42,021 bases of DNA from Bacteroidales bacterium (GTDB lineage: Bacteria; Bacteroidota; Bacteroidia; Bacteroidales; P3). Under the pieces are notes generated by a model. It made no database searches and had not been told where the DNA came from. It worked only from the letters and a program-made list of their open reading frames with translations. The stretch is taken from NCBI GenBank assembly GCA_031272705.1, contig JAISTG010000121.1:1-42021 (forward strand), written 5' to 3'. This document shows positions 22,557 to 31,356 of this stretch, in pieces (the first letter of the stretch is position 1; every line of letters starts with the position of its first letter). Both the position numbers and the translations under genes were made by a program.

Positions 22557-25190
22557 TCAATACTCCAATCGGTTACGGAAGTCATCTCTTTTCTCATATT
22601 TCAAGTCCTGAAGCATAGATGCCTTTACCGCTATCGTGAAATTCCAGCCACGATAGTAGCCAAAAGGAGTCCAATTCATACGCATCTCCCAACAATGCAG
22701 GTCTCTGTAAAAATCTATTGAGGTATTGGTAAAGTCTTTGTTCTTAAAATCGTAGCCGGTGCTGAAGCCGACCTTCCATTTGGAAGTAACATTAACGTCT
22801 CCTCTGAAATTAAGCACCGCTTCGTAAGTACTTTCGTATCCCAAAAGAGAAGCCCGAAACTGACTCGTGCGACTTACCTGCGCCGTAACCGCCAATGACC
22901 ACGGTATATTAAAATCTACGTCCTGTCCAAACATCAAATTAGGATTGGCAAAGGGCGAATAAAGATATTCATTTGTGGAAGCAGTTTGCGGATTAGTCTT
23001 TTCTTTTTCGGCTTTCTTGCCATTGAGTTGCCACGTCAGGTTAAAACTCCACGTGGATGAGGTTTCCTTAAACAGAACTCCCTCTTTATCCCACAGTAAT
23101 TCGTTTGTGAGCCTGCCCAACGAGTCCATAACATAAGGAGTCAGCGAAGCATTAAAACTGATTCTCAATTTGTCAAACAGAGTTGTGCGAGCCTCAAAGG
23201 CTAATGGCTGCCAGTTGCAAGAATCCGCCGCAAGGTCGTATCCGCTGCTCACACTGACATTCTCAAACAGCACATACTTCTTCGTACCTGTGATTGTGTC
23301 GGATTTGGATTTCACTTTCATCTCAAGATTGTTGCGAAGAGCAAACTGAATCACGCCACTCATTCTGTCGGGAGGCGAACCGAATATACCATTCGCCGTT
23401 TTGGAATAACGAACTTCCTTTCCATTGCGGTCAATGTACGAATTGTAAAAACCAAGACTGCGTGAGGAAAAATCAGGAGTAAGATTAAAGGATACGGAAG
23501 GGTCTATGACGTGTCTTATTGCAGTGATGAAGCCCTTGAAATTGAACATCCCGTAAATTTTTGTGTTGATTGACGACGCAAAACGAACATCCCTGTTTGC
23601 CACAAACCCGAAAGAAGTATCTGTTATCAAGGAATCTGCCGCCGCATCGTAGTTTCGTGCTATTGAAGACGAGTACCAACGTTCCGTATAATTGATAGAA
23701 TTAGACCAGTTGAAGTGTTTAAGAAATTTGATATTGCTTTGAACGGGAATGGAATGCTGTATTCCGTTACGCATATAGGCAAGGAAATTCTCAGGATTAT
23801 TTATTGTGTTGTTGGAAAAAAGAATGGTGTCCGTACCTTCAACTTTGTTTGCAAGGTTCATTCGGTATGATATTGATATTTCTTCGTACCAGCGAGTTTT
23901 TCCTTCTTTTTGTTTCCACAGATTCTTAAACGGATACAGTTGAGTGGTGGATAAAGTTATTGAAGGCAAGTCAAGAGCCATCGCACCCGTATTTACGTTA
24001 TAACTCTCTCCCAGATTGGCGGTGAAAGAAACCTTACTGCCGAAGCGGGTTGAGAAAGCAATGGATGAGGTTGTTGTATTGGTAAATCTATCACTTACAT
24101 TCATTGTATTTTGACTGTAGGATTGGCTTACCAGATTGACGTTTGCCGAAAACGAACGGAAGGGATGTGCTTTTGTATCTTGCGTATGTGACCACGTAAA
24201 CTTAAAATTGGACTGTGATCCGTAGTTTGGTGTGTTCCGTAAGCCGCTATGATTATCTTCAAAGCGGAATTCTACTCGTCCTTTGTACTTATATTTTTTC
24301 ACATAGTTGGATCGTGCGTTCAGGGCGTAGCTTAAATTTGTGTAAATGTCGCCTTGTAACGCCAAATCCACGTAATCATTAAAGTAGAAGTACCAACCGG
24401 CATTACTGAAATAGTATCCGCGATTTGCAGCATAGCCATACGTTGGAATCAATAGCCCCGATTTCTGTTTGTCGGTGAAGGGAAAATAACCGAAAGGCAA
24501 ACCAACAGGCAAAGGGATTTCCATAATAGAGAACCAAGCCGGTCCTGTAACAATCTTATCTCCCGTTACGGCTTTACCTTTTGAGAAATTGATGGCGAAA
24601 TGCGGGTGTTTGGGTTCGTCGCAAGTTGTGAACATTCCGCCGGAAATGTACATTGTGTTGTCATCTACCTTTTTCACTTTTTCACCATGAAGAAAGCCTT
24701 CGCCCTCTTTTGTGAATACGCCTCTGATGACCCCTTTCTTTGAGTCGAAATTGTAATTCAGTTCGGTGGATTGATATTCCTTGCCGTTATCTTTAAATAT
24801 TGGATATTGTGTTGGTTGGTTTGATGAGTCCGGGATTTGGGTTGCGTACAGTGAGTTGCTGTCAAAATTTATTGAAATGAAGCCTGACGAGAGTGCATTC
24901 CCGCTAAAATTTACCTCTCCTTCGTTATATAAATACACTTGGTTGGTTTGGAAGTCGAAAACGATGGAATCTTTTGATTTATAATCAATTCGTGAGTCCA
25001 AGAGCGGCTTTTGTTTTTTGTGATTTGAGGTATCGTTTTTACGCATCGTGGTATCGTTACTACTTGACAACGTATCGTTTATGGGATATGACGCAATAGT
25101 ATCCTGTGCCGTCGCCACATTGCCGCATAACCAAGCCACAATGAACACAAAAACCGCAATAATAATGTAATTTCTTTTTTTTACGACCAT
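22557..25190 (-). CDS. lptD: LptD-like LPS-assembly outer-membrane protein
   Basis: A 877-residue outer-membrane protein. An N-terminal hydrophobic signal (about 6-28, ending VATAQ) precedes a beta-jellyroll OstA-like part (about 60-210; TNQVYLYNEGEVNFSG, ELNYNFDSKKGVIRGV, GEKVKKVDDNTMYISGGMFTTCDEP). A C-terminal barrel follows with LPVGLPFGYFPF and QKSGLLIPTYGYAANRGYYF, a recognised LptD signature, and many amphipathic strands. LptD inserts LPS into the outer leaflet, which fits the LPS glycosyltransferase genes nearby. The ATG at 25190 is used because the promoter box lies just upstream; an earlier in-frame ATG precedes that promoter. Monocistronic by appearance. Confidence 0.88.
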   Translation of the reverse strand: MVVKKRNYIIIAVFVFIVAWLCGNVATAQDTIASYPINDTLSSSNDTTMRKNDTSNHKKQKPLLDSRIDYKSKDSIVFDFQTNQVYLYNEGEVNFSGNALSSGFISINFDSNSLYATQIPDSSNQPTQYPIFKDNGKEYQSTELNYNFDSKKGVIRGVFTKEGEGFLHGEKVKKVDDNTMYISGGMFTTCDEPKHPHFAINFSKGKAVTGDKIVTGPAWFSIMEIPLPVGLPFGYFPFTDKQKSGLLIPTYGYAANRGYYFSNAGWYFYFNDYVDLALQGDIYTNLSYALNARSNYVKKYKYKGRVEFRFEDNHSGLRNTPNYGSQSNFKFTWSHTQDTKAHPFRSFSANVNLVSQSYSQNTMNVSDRFTNTTTSSIAFSTRFGSKVSFTANLGESYNVNTGAMALDLPSITLSTTQLYPFKNLWKQKEGKTRWYEEISISYRMNLANKVEGTDTILFSNNTINNPENFLAYMRNGIQHSIPVQSNIKFLKHFNWSNSINYTERWYSSSIARNYDAAADSLITDTSFGFVANRDVRFASSINTKIYGMFNFKGFITAIRHVIDPSVSFNLTPDFSSRSLGFYNSYIDRNGKEVRYSKTANGIFGSPPDRMSGVIQFALRNNLEMKVKSKSDTITGTKKYVLFENVSVSSGYDLAADSCNWQPLAFEARTTLFDKLRISFNASLTPYVMDSLGRLTNELLWDKEGVLFKETSSTWSFNLTWQLNGKKAEKEKTNPQTASTNEYLYSPFANPNLMFGQDVDFNIPWSLAVTAQVSRTSQFRASLLGYESTYEAVLNFRGDVNVTSKWKVGFSTGYDFKNKDFTNTSIDFYRDLHCWEMRMNWTPFGYYRGWNFTIAVKASMLQDLKYEKRDDFRNRLEY

Positions 25191-25210
25191 AAATCCCGTA
25201 TTCAAGGCGG

Positions 25211-25218
25211 CAAAAGTA
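25211..25218 (-). promoter_or_regulatory. -7 box for lptD
   Basis: Minus-strand TACTTTTG 20 bases before the lptD ATG. The large array starts about 45 bases further upstream. Confidence 0.7.
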
Positions 25219-25264
25219 CAAAAAAATTTCATAAACCTTCCTTATATTATAATAAGGTGTGGTT

Positions 25265-25700
25265 TCAATTTCACAAAAACCCGTTCCAACGCTCCCAAAA
25301 CCCCTTTCAATTATCCCCAAACGGCGTTTCATTTTTCCGAAATCCCCTTTCAAAAAATTGATACCTAGATTTCGATTTCGAACTTTCGGCGAAAGTCCAC
25401 TGAAGTTTCGCCGAAAGTGGAGGAGACTTTCGGCGAAAGTCCGGAGAGGTTTCGGCGAAAGTTAAATGAGGTTTCGGCGAAAGTTCGAAATCGAAATCTA
25501 GGTATCAATTTTTTGAAACGCCGTTTGGGGATAATTGAAAGGGGTTTTTGGAAAAATAAAACGGGTTTTTGTGGTAACGGAATGAGGTTTAAGTACAACG
25601 GAATGAGGTTATAACGTATTAAAATGGGTTTCCGTAAAATCGGACGGAAGAACAGGAAAATCGGAACGGGTTGCTGTCATTTTGGAACGGGGACTTGTCA
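25265..25700. repeat. large 21-22 bp phased array with long inverted repeat
   Basis: Core centres fall at about 25281, 25302, 25324, 25345, 25366, 25389, 25411, 25433, 25455, 25477, 25499, 25521, 25542 and 25563, then continue less regularly (AACGGAATGAGGTT at 25576 and 25597). The middle five cores are TTTCGSCGAAA at exactly 22 bp; flanking cores are GAAA/AAAC-C/G-TTTC types and CTAG (25365, 25498). Perfect 38-bp inverted arms lie at 25351-25388 and 25478-25515, and imperfect arms at 25274-25330 and 25515-25571. The region is the divergent gap between the lptD and acyl-CoA reductase promoters. Short reading frames here are repeat artefacts. Confidence 0.9.
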
Positions 25701-25716
25701 ATTTGAAATGATTTTA

Positions 25717-25724
25717 TACCTTTG
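25717..25724 (+). promoter_or_regulatory. -7 box for acyl-CoA reductase gene
   Basis: TACCTTTG with CTTG 19 bases upstream (25694-25697). It ends 12 bases before the ATG at 25737, so the 5' leader is only a few bases long. Confidence 0.7.
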
Positions 25725-25736
25725 CAATCTAAAATT

Positions 25737-26762
25737 ATGGACAGAGAAAAGGTAATTAGAGCGTTCGCAACGCTGGGAAGACGGCTGCAAAAGCCTGATT
25801 GTGAGCCACAATTCAAGGCTGCAATTCAACAAGCGTGCGAAGAAAATAAATGGTTTTCGCCTTCGGATGTAACGTATGCCCTTTCGGCAGTTGCGGAATG
25901 GCTTAACGACTTGACTTTAAGGTCGTTTTGTGATAAATATAACTTCGCTTCAACGCCACAGACCGTCGCCGTAGTGATGGCAGGCAACATTCCGGCGGTA
26001 GGATTTGCGGATATGTTGTACGTATTGCTCGCAGGGCATCGGTTTTTGGGGAAACTGTCGCATCAGGACGGGGTTTTGCTGCCGTTTTTGGCGGAATGGC
26101 TCATTGCGGAAGAGCCTTTGATGGCAACGAGAATTGAATTCAGCAAAGACAAAATCAGTAATTATGATGCCGTAATAGCCACAGGCTCTGATAATTCCGC
26201 AAAGTACTTTGATTATTATTTCGCTTCCCTGCCGCATATCGTGCGAAGGAGTCGTTATTCGCTCGCTGTGTTATCGCAAAACGTTGATACGGAGGCATTA
26301 AACCGACTTGCCGATGATGTATTTCTTTATAACGGATTAGGCTGTCGGAGTGTCGGGAAAATATATCTTCCGTTCGGTTTTACAATGCAGCGTTTGGTGG
26401 ATTCCTTTGCCCGTTATGCCGTGTCGAAGGATTGTAATAAGTATCGTAATAACTATGACTATCATCGTGTTACGTCTTTAATGAACAATGAATCTTTTAT
26501 TGACGGCGGTTTTTTCCTGTTACGTGAAAATAAGTCGCTGTATTCGCCTGTTGCTGTGGTGAATTACGAATTTTATACGCAGATTGACGATGTTTTTGCC
26601 GCCATTGACCAAAATAGAACCTCAATTCAATGTGTTGTTTCCGATTTGCAGCGTAACGATACGATTCCTTGCGGGTTTGCACAGCGTCCTCACATTGACG
26701 ATTTCGCAGACGGTGTTGATGTAATGAAATTTTTATTATCTTTGTCGCCGCAAAAAAGATAA
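25737..26762 (+). CDS. acyl-CoA reductase (LuxC-like, Bacteroidota type)
   Basis: A 341-residue LuxC-superfamily acyl-CoA reductase, which would reduce fatty acyl-CoA to aldehyde with NADPH. Visible: VVMAGNIPAVGFADMLYVLLAGH (about 80-102, the nucleotide-binding MAGN(I/L)P segment), GKLSHQDGVLLPFL, AVIATGSDNSAKYFDYYF, and FLYNGLGCRSVGKIYLP, in which the catalytic cysteine sits in GLGCRS. The ATG at 25737 follows the TACCTTTG promoter; an upstream in-frame codon overlaps that box and is excluded. The physiological substrate is unknown. The next gene's promoter lies inside its 3' end. Confidence 0.82.
   Translation: MDREKVIRAFATLGRRLQKPDCEPQFKAAIQQACEENKWFSPSDVTYALSAVAEWLNDLTLRSFCDKYNFASTPQTVAVVMAGNIPAVGFADMLYVLLAGHRFLGKLSHQDGVLLPFLAEWLIAEEPLMATRIEFSKDKISNYDAVIATGSDNSAKYFDYYFASLPHIVRRSRYSLAVLSQNVDTEALNRLADDVFLYNGLGCRSVGKIYLPFGFTMQRLVDSFARYAVSKDCNKYRNNYDYHRVTSLMNNESFIDGGFFLLRENKSLYSPVAVVNYEFYTQIDDVFAAIDQNRTSIQCVVSDLQRNDTIPCGFAQRPHIDDFADGVDVMKFLLSLSPQKR
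26737..26744 (+). promoter_or_regulatory. -7 box for T9SS cargo gene
   Basis: TATCTTTG with GTTG 18 bases upstream (26715-26718), located in the last codons of the acyl-CoA reductase gene and 22 bases before the ATG at 26767. Confidence 0.65.
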
Positions 26763-26766
26763 CAAT

Positions 26767-29700
26767 ATGAAACTTAAATTATTTCTTTCGGTTTTTTGTC
26801 TCTCTCTTATGGGTCTTTGTCATTCGCAAAATCTGCGTTTTGAGCAAAACATGGGGCAATGGGATTCGGTGATTCTCTTTACGGCAAAGGCAAACGGTAC
26901 GGACATATTTTTAACTCGTGAAGGTATTACTTTCCTTTCCTATTCCGCTTCCGCAACCCATCATCATAGCGATACGGAAGGGGATAAGAACGATGTTGAT
27001 TCATTGGTTAAGTATCACGCTTTCAAGATAAACCCTGTTAATGCCAATATCCGTCAAATTGTTCCGCAGAATGAGCAAAGCGGATACTCAAATTACTTTA
27101 TCGGAAAGGACTCAACACGTTGGCGGAGTGGCGTAAAGGCTTATGCCGATGTTGTTTATAAGAATATATATGACGGAATTGACTGGCGCATTTACAGCAA
27201 AGACGGCGATATAAAGCACGATTTTATTGTTCATGCCAAATCTCGTGTTGAGGATATAGTTTTGGAATACAGCGGATTGAGCAGTCTGCAACTCAAAAAG
27301 GGAAGTCTGCATCTTAAAACCTCGCTTGGTGATATTGTAGAGCAAAAACCTGTTGTTTATCAGCAAGTAGGGGAAAAACGAACGGAGGTTGAGGCTGAAT
27401 TTGTTCTTCATAATAATAAGGTGTCTTATCGTATCAAAAATTACAATCCCGATTTGGATTTGATAATAGACCCGACCCTTATTTTCTCTACCTATTCCGG
27501 TTCAACTGCTGACAACTTTGGCTTTTCCGCAACCTACGATGACAACGGCTATTTGTACGCAGCAGGAATTTCAAGAGGGATAAGCGGCTATCCAACCGAT
27601 ATATCGTCATATCAAATGAACAATCGGGGCTACTGGGACATCGCCATATCAAAATATTCTCCCGATGGCAAACAACAAATCTACGCAACGTATCTCGGAG
27701 GCACGGCTGCGGATGTTCCAAGCAGTCTTTATGTCAATGGGTTCGGGGAATTGATTGTGCTTGGAATCACAAGTAGTTTGGATTTTCCTGTTCAAAATGC
27801 TTACCAATCGTCATTTCACGGCGGTACATCCATAACTTATGTCAATATATCCTTCGGAAATGGAACTGATATCATAGTTAGCAAATTTTCTTCGGACGGA
27901 CGCAACTTATTATCCTCCACTTACATCGGCGGAAGCGGGAATGACGGAATGAATTATCAGGCAGGGACTAACATAAACGGCAGTTTCTCCTCTTTGTATG
28001 CGAATTATGCCGACGGCGTACGAGGAGAACTGATAACAGATGACCGTAACAATATATACATAGGAAGTTGTACGTTCTCAACAGACTTTCCCATTACTGC
28101 CGATGCCTTTCAGAGTGTTTGCGGAGGGGGCGAAGACGGCGTTGTATTCAAACTTGACAATAGCCTTTCCTCATTACTCTTTTCTTCTTATTTGGGAGGA
28201 AGTAACGATGATGCCATTTACTCTATAGATGTGGATAGTTCGTACAGACTCTATGTCGCAGGTGGTACAAAGTCTTCCAATTTCCCTGTTACAACTCTTG
28301 CTTACCAGCCAACACATCACGGAGGTAATGTTGATGGTTTCCTGTCTCTTATTTCTTATGACGGGTCTCAACTGCTTGCTTCCACGTATTACGGTTCCGA
28401 ATGCTACGATCAAGCCTATTTTGTGAGGACTGACCGGCATAACTTCCCATATATATTCGGTCAAACGCAGGCTTACGGCAATCAACTCCTTTATGGCAAC
28501 GTTTCTACCACGCTTGGAGAAGGACAATTTTTGGCAAAGTTCAATCCGATGCTTGATTCATTAATATGGAGTGGAACTTTCGGCAGTGCAGACTCCAATG
28601 TTAATATATCTCCAACCGCTTTTGGTGTGGATAAATGCGGCAGACTTTATGTTACGGGCTGGGGTAGATATTGGAAAGACGTTTCTACGCATCCTTTCGG
28701 CACGGATGGGATGTATGTTTCGCCCGATGCGTTTTATTCATCGACCGATGGACAGGATTTTTACATCGCAAGTTTTAATACGGAACCGCTTAACTATAAT
28801 TTTGCTACGTATTTCGGTGAAATAGTTCCGGATAATTCTTCTACAGGAAACGACCATGTTGATGGCGGAACCAGTCGTTTTGACAGATTTGGCAACTTAT
28901 ACCAGTCGATTTGTGCGAGTTGCGGAGGAAGTAACGGCTTTCCTACTTATCCAAATGACGTTTGGAGCAGCGACAACAACGCAATCCCTTCTTATTCTAA
29001 CGCAGGCTGTAATCTTGCGGCGGTAAAAATGAACATTCATAACAACTTTGCGGTAGCCGACTTTGACGTTTCGCCGGTGGCTTGCGTCAATTCAACAGTG
29101 CAATTCAACAATAACTCACGTGGAGACAGCGTTCGGTGGTATTTTGGGGACGGAACAACTTCTTCGCTTGGGAATCCGTCACACAGTTACAGCCAACGGG
29201 GGATATATAGCGTGATGCTGGTGGCATATCTCCACGATGCGTGTCGGACAACCGACACTGCGTACCGTCAGGTCGTCATTTTGGGAAATTCACGTGATAC
29301 TTTGCCAACATTAAGCACCTGTCCGCAATCACCAATCCAGATTGGATTAAAGATAAATGCCTCTTCGGGAGTTACATATCAATGGTCGCCGACGGCAGGT
29401 CTCTCTAACGCCGCCATACCCGACCCTTACGCCACAATAAACGACACAACTTTTTATACACTCGTGATTTCCATTGACGGATGTTCCGATACTATGGTGC
29501 AGCAAGTCAATATAAAAGTCATAAACCTTGCTTTGCCCGACACGATACACACGTGCAATTATCCGCAATCCGTAATCCTTCCGCAGTTAGACTCTTTGAC
29601 TACAATAGCTTCTTGGAACAGGGATTTTGAAGACACTATCGTTGTAACGAAACCTCAAAACGGCAGTTCAACTCTGGATATCAGTACGTTTGAAAGCCGT

Positions 29701-31005
29701 TATATTTATTTGGAACAGCGGGACGGCACATGCAAAGGAAGAGACAGTATTTGGATTGCTTATAACGGCGTAGTGATTGACCTTCAAACCATAACAACTT
29801 CCTGTTCCAACGGAGCCAACGGGGCAATGATTGCCACCATAACCAATGTTCAAAATACAATATGCACGTTTTATGACCCTGTAACCCAAAATGATGTATC
29901 CATAACCCTGAATCAGGATACGGTTATGCAGGTTGGCGGTTATGATGCCGGGACTTATGACGTTAGGTTCTTCTCTTCCAACGGATGTTTGGTCGTTTTG
30001 TCGTTTGAAATAGACACTTCCGCAGTGCTTAATGCCACTTATTCTCAACGAAATACCCCTTGTATGACAGCCACTACGGGATATATTATACTGAACCTGA
30101 CGGGCGGCGAAAGCCCTTACGCTATAACGTGGTCAAACGGGGACATCGGCGACACGATATTGAACCTCGCCGCCGGGACTTACGTTTATACCGTAACGGA
30201 CGCAAAGGGCTGTGAATTAAGCGACACGATAGAGATATTGATTGCCGATACGCTTGTATTGAACGTGGGAAGTACCAAAAATATCTGCGAACAGGGCTGC
30301 GGAGCAATCGCCTTTGCTGATGTCGGCGGCGGCTTGCAACCGTATCAATACCAGTGGTCTAACGGCGAAAGGACGGATACTGCTCATAACCTTTGCATTG
30401 GCGACCATAATATCAGGATTACCGATTCTGCGGGCTGCGTTGTGACGGCGGTTGTGAGCGTTGGATATGACGATATGTTTGGTTCTCTGCACCTTTCGGC
30501 GAGTGATGACAGCGTTTATGACGGAGCGACAATTCTACTCGTGGCTTCGCCTCAGTTGGAGGGCATTTCGTACCAATGGAGTCCCGCAAATCTTTGTACC
30601 ACACCCGATTATTATGTAACCTTCGCCACTCTTTACGAAACAACTACCTTTTATATTTACGCCACTGACGGCAACGGTTGCGAATATTACGACAGTATTA
30701 CAATCAAAGTGGATAAAGTTATCTGCGGAGAGCCTAATATCCACATTCCTAACGTATTTACGCCGAACGGGGACGGCATAAACGATGTCCTTTCGGTGTC
30801 CGGGGAATTTGTTCGCAAGTTTCGCCTGATGATTTTTGACCGATGGGGCGAAAAAGTCTTTGAATCCGACAACCAAAACGAGGGATGGGACGGACGATAC
30901 CGCAATCAACCGTGTCAGAACGGGGTTTATTACTATCGGTTGGAGGTTGAATGCGAGGCAAACCGCACATACGAAACACAGGGCGACGTAACTTTGATAC
31001 GATAA
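26767..31005 (+). CDS. large secreted surface protein: SBBP repeats, PKD, SprB-like repeats, T9SS type-B sorting domain
   Basis: A 1412-residue secreted protein. Signal peptide MKLKLFLSVFCLSLMGLCHSQ is at 1-21. A DUF7948-like region (22-about 240; FEQNMGQWDSVILF, YKNIYDGIDWRIYSKDGDIKHDF) is followed by SBBP-type beta-propeller repeats (about 245-740; TYLGGTAAD, YIGGSGNDG, YLGGSNDDA). A PKD domain lies at about 760-840 (VRWYFGDGTTSS), two SprB-like repeats at about 1095-1155 and 1171-1230 (GGESPYAITWSNG, GGLQPYQYQWSNG), and a gliding-associated T9SS type-B C-terminal domain at about 1320-1412 (NVFTPNGDGINDVLSV, DRWGEKVFES). It is probably exported by T9SS and anchored on the cell surface as an adhesin. 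Its T9SS partner genes are elsewhere. Confidence 0.9.
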   Translation: MKLKLFLSVFCLSLMGLCHSQNLRFEQNMGQWDSVILFTAKANGTDIFLTREGITFLSYSASATHHHSDTEGDKNDVDSLVKYHAFKINPVNANIRQIVPQNEQSGYSNYFIGKDSTRWRSGVKAYADVVYKNIYDGIDWRIYSKDGDIKHDFIVHAKSRVEDIVLEYSGLSSLQLKKGSLHLKTSLGDIVEQKPVVYQQVGEKRTEVEAEFVLHNNKVSYRIKNYNPDLDLIIDPTLIFSTYSGSTADNFGFSATYDDNGYLYAAGISRGISGYPTDISSYQMNNRGYWDIAISKYSPDGKQQIYATYLGGTAADVPSSLYVNGFGELIVLGITSSLDFPVQNAYQSSFHGGTSITYVNISFGNGTDIIVSKFSSDGRNLLSSTYIGGSGNDGMNYQAGTNINGSFSSLYANYADGVRGELITDDRNNIYIGSCTFSTDFPITADAFQSVCGGGEDGVVFKLDNSLSSLLFSSYLGGSNDDAIYSIDVDSSYRLYVAGGTKSSNFPVTTLAYQPTHHGGNVDGFLSLISYDGSQLLASTYYGSECYDQAYFVRTDRHNFPYIFGQTQAYGNQLLYGNVSTTLGEGQFLAKFNPMLDSLIWSGTFGSADSNVNISPTAFGVDKCGRLYVTGWGRYWKDVSTHPFGTDGMYVSPDAFYSSTDGQDFYIASFNTEPLNYNFATYFGEIVPDNSSTGNDHVDGGTSRFDRFGNLYQSICASCGGSNGFPTYPNDVWSSDNNAIPSYSNAGCNLAAVKMNIHNNFAVADFDVSPVACVNSTVQFNNNSRGDSVRWYFGDGTTSSLGNPSHSYSQRGIYSVMLVAYLHDACRTTDTAYRQVVILGNSRDTLPTLSTCPQSPIQIGLKINASSGVTYQWSPTAGLSNAAIPDPYATINDTTFYTLVISIDGCSDTMVQQVNIKVINLALPDTIHTCNYPQSVILPQLDSLTTIASWNRDFEDTIVVTKPQNGSSTLDISTFESRYIYLEQRDGTCKGRDSIWIAYNGVVIDLQTITTSCSNGANGAMIATITNVQNTICTFYDPVTQNDVSITLNQDTVMQVGGYDAGTYDVRFFSSNGCLVVLSFEIDTSAVLNATYSQRNTPCMTATTGYIILNLTGGESPYAITWSNGDIGDTILNLAAGTYVYTVTDAKGCELSDTIEILIADTLVLNVGSTKNICEQGCGAIAFADVGGGLQPYQYQWSNGERTDTAHNLCIGDHNIRITDSAGCVVTAVVSVGYDDMFGSLHLSASDDSVYDGATILLVASPQLEGISYQWSPANLCTTPDYYVTFATLYETTTFYIYATDGNGCEYYDSITIKVDKVICGEPNIHIPNVFTPNGDGINDVLSVSGEFVRKFRLMIFDRWGEKVFESDNQNEGWDGRYRNQPCQNGVYYYRLEVECEANRTYETQGDVTLIR

Positions 31006-31082
31006 CCCGATTTTCCATCTTGCAACGGGGCAAAAAATCGCTTTTGCAACCGATTGATTTTCAGAAGTCGGCGTTTCCGTAA

Positions 31083-31332
31083 AAAAAACTCTGGGACTTT
31101 TTCGAAAAAGTCCCAGAGTTTTTCGAAAAAGTCTGGGACTTTATCATGAAAAGTCCCAGAGTTTCCGGAAAAAGTCCCAGACTTTTTCGAAAAAGTCTGG
31201 GACTTTTTTTACGAACTGCGGGAGTTAATTTTTTCCATCGCCGTACTTTTTAAAATAACTCCCCGAGTTATTTGAACAACTCGGCGAGTTATTCCAACAA
31301 CTCCCGGACTTATAAAAATAAGTCGGGGGACG
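31083..31332. repeat. 21-bp phased palindrome array between convergent genes; bidirectional terminator candidate
   Basis: Perfect 40-bp palindromes lie at 31083-31122 and 31168-31207, centred on TTCGAA with CTCTGGGAC/GTCCCAGAG-type arms. Palindrome centres follow at 31102.5, 31123.5, 31145.5, 31165.5 and 31187.5. A second set with AACTCnnCGAGTT cores has centres at about 31220, 31263, 31284, 31305 and 31326. The last palindrome of the first set ends in a run of seven Ts. The array separates the T9SS cargo gene (plus) from rpoN (minus) and could terminate both. Confidence 0.88.
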
Positions 31333-31356
31333 GCAAAAAAAATTTGGGAAAACAGG

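Noticed and set aside
25259-25614. Several 65-77 residue open frames on both strands
   Set aside because: Their products are repeated RFRxxF-type sequences read from the phased array, mirrored on both strands as expected for an inverted repeat.
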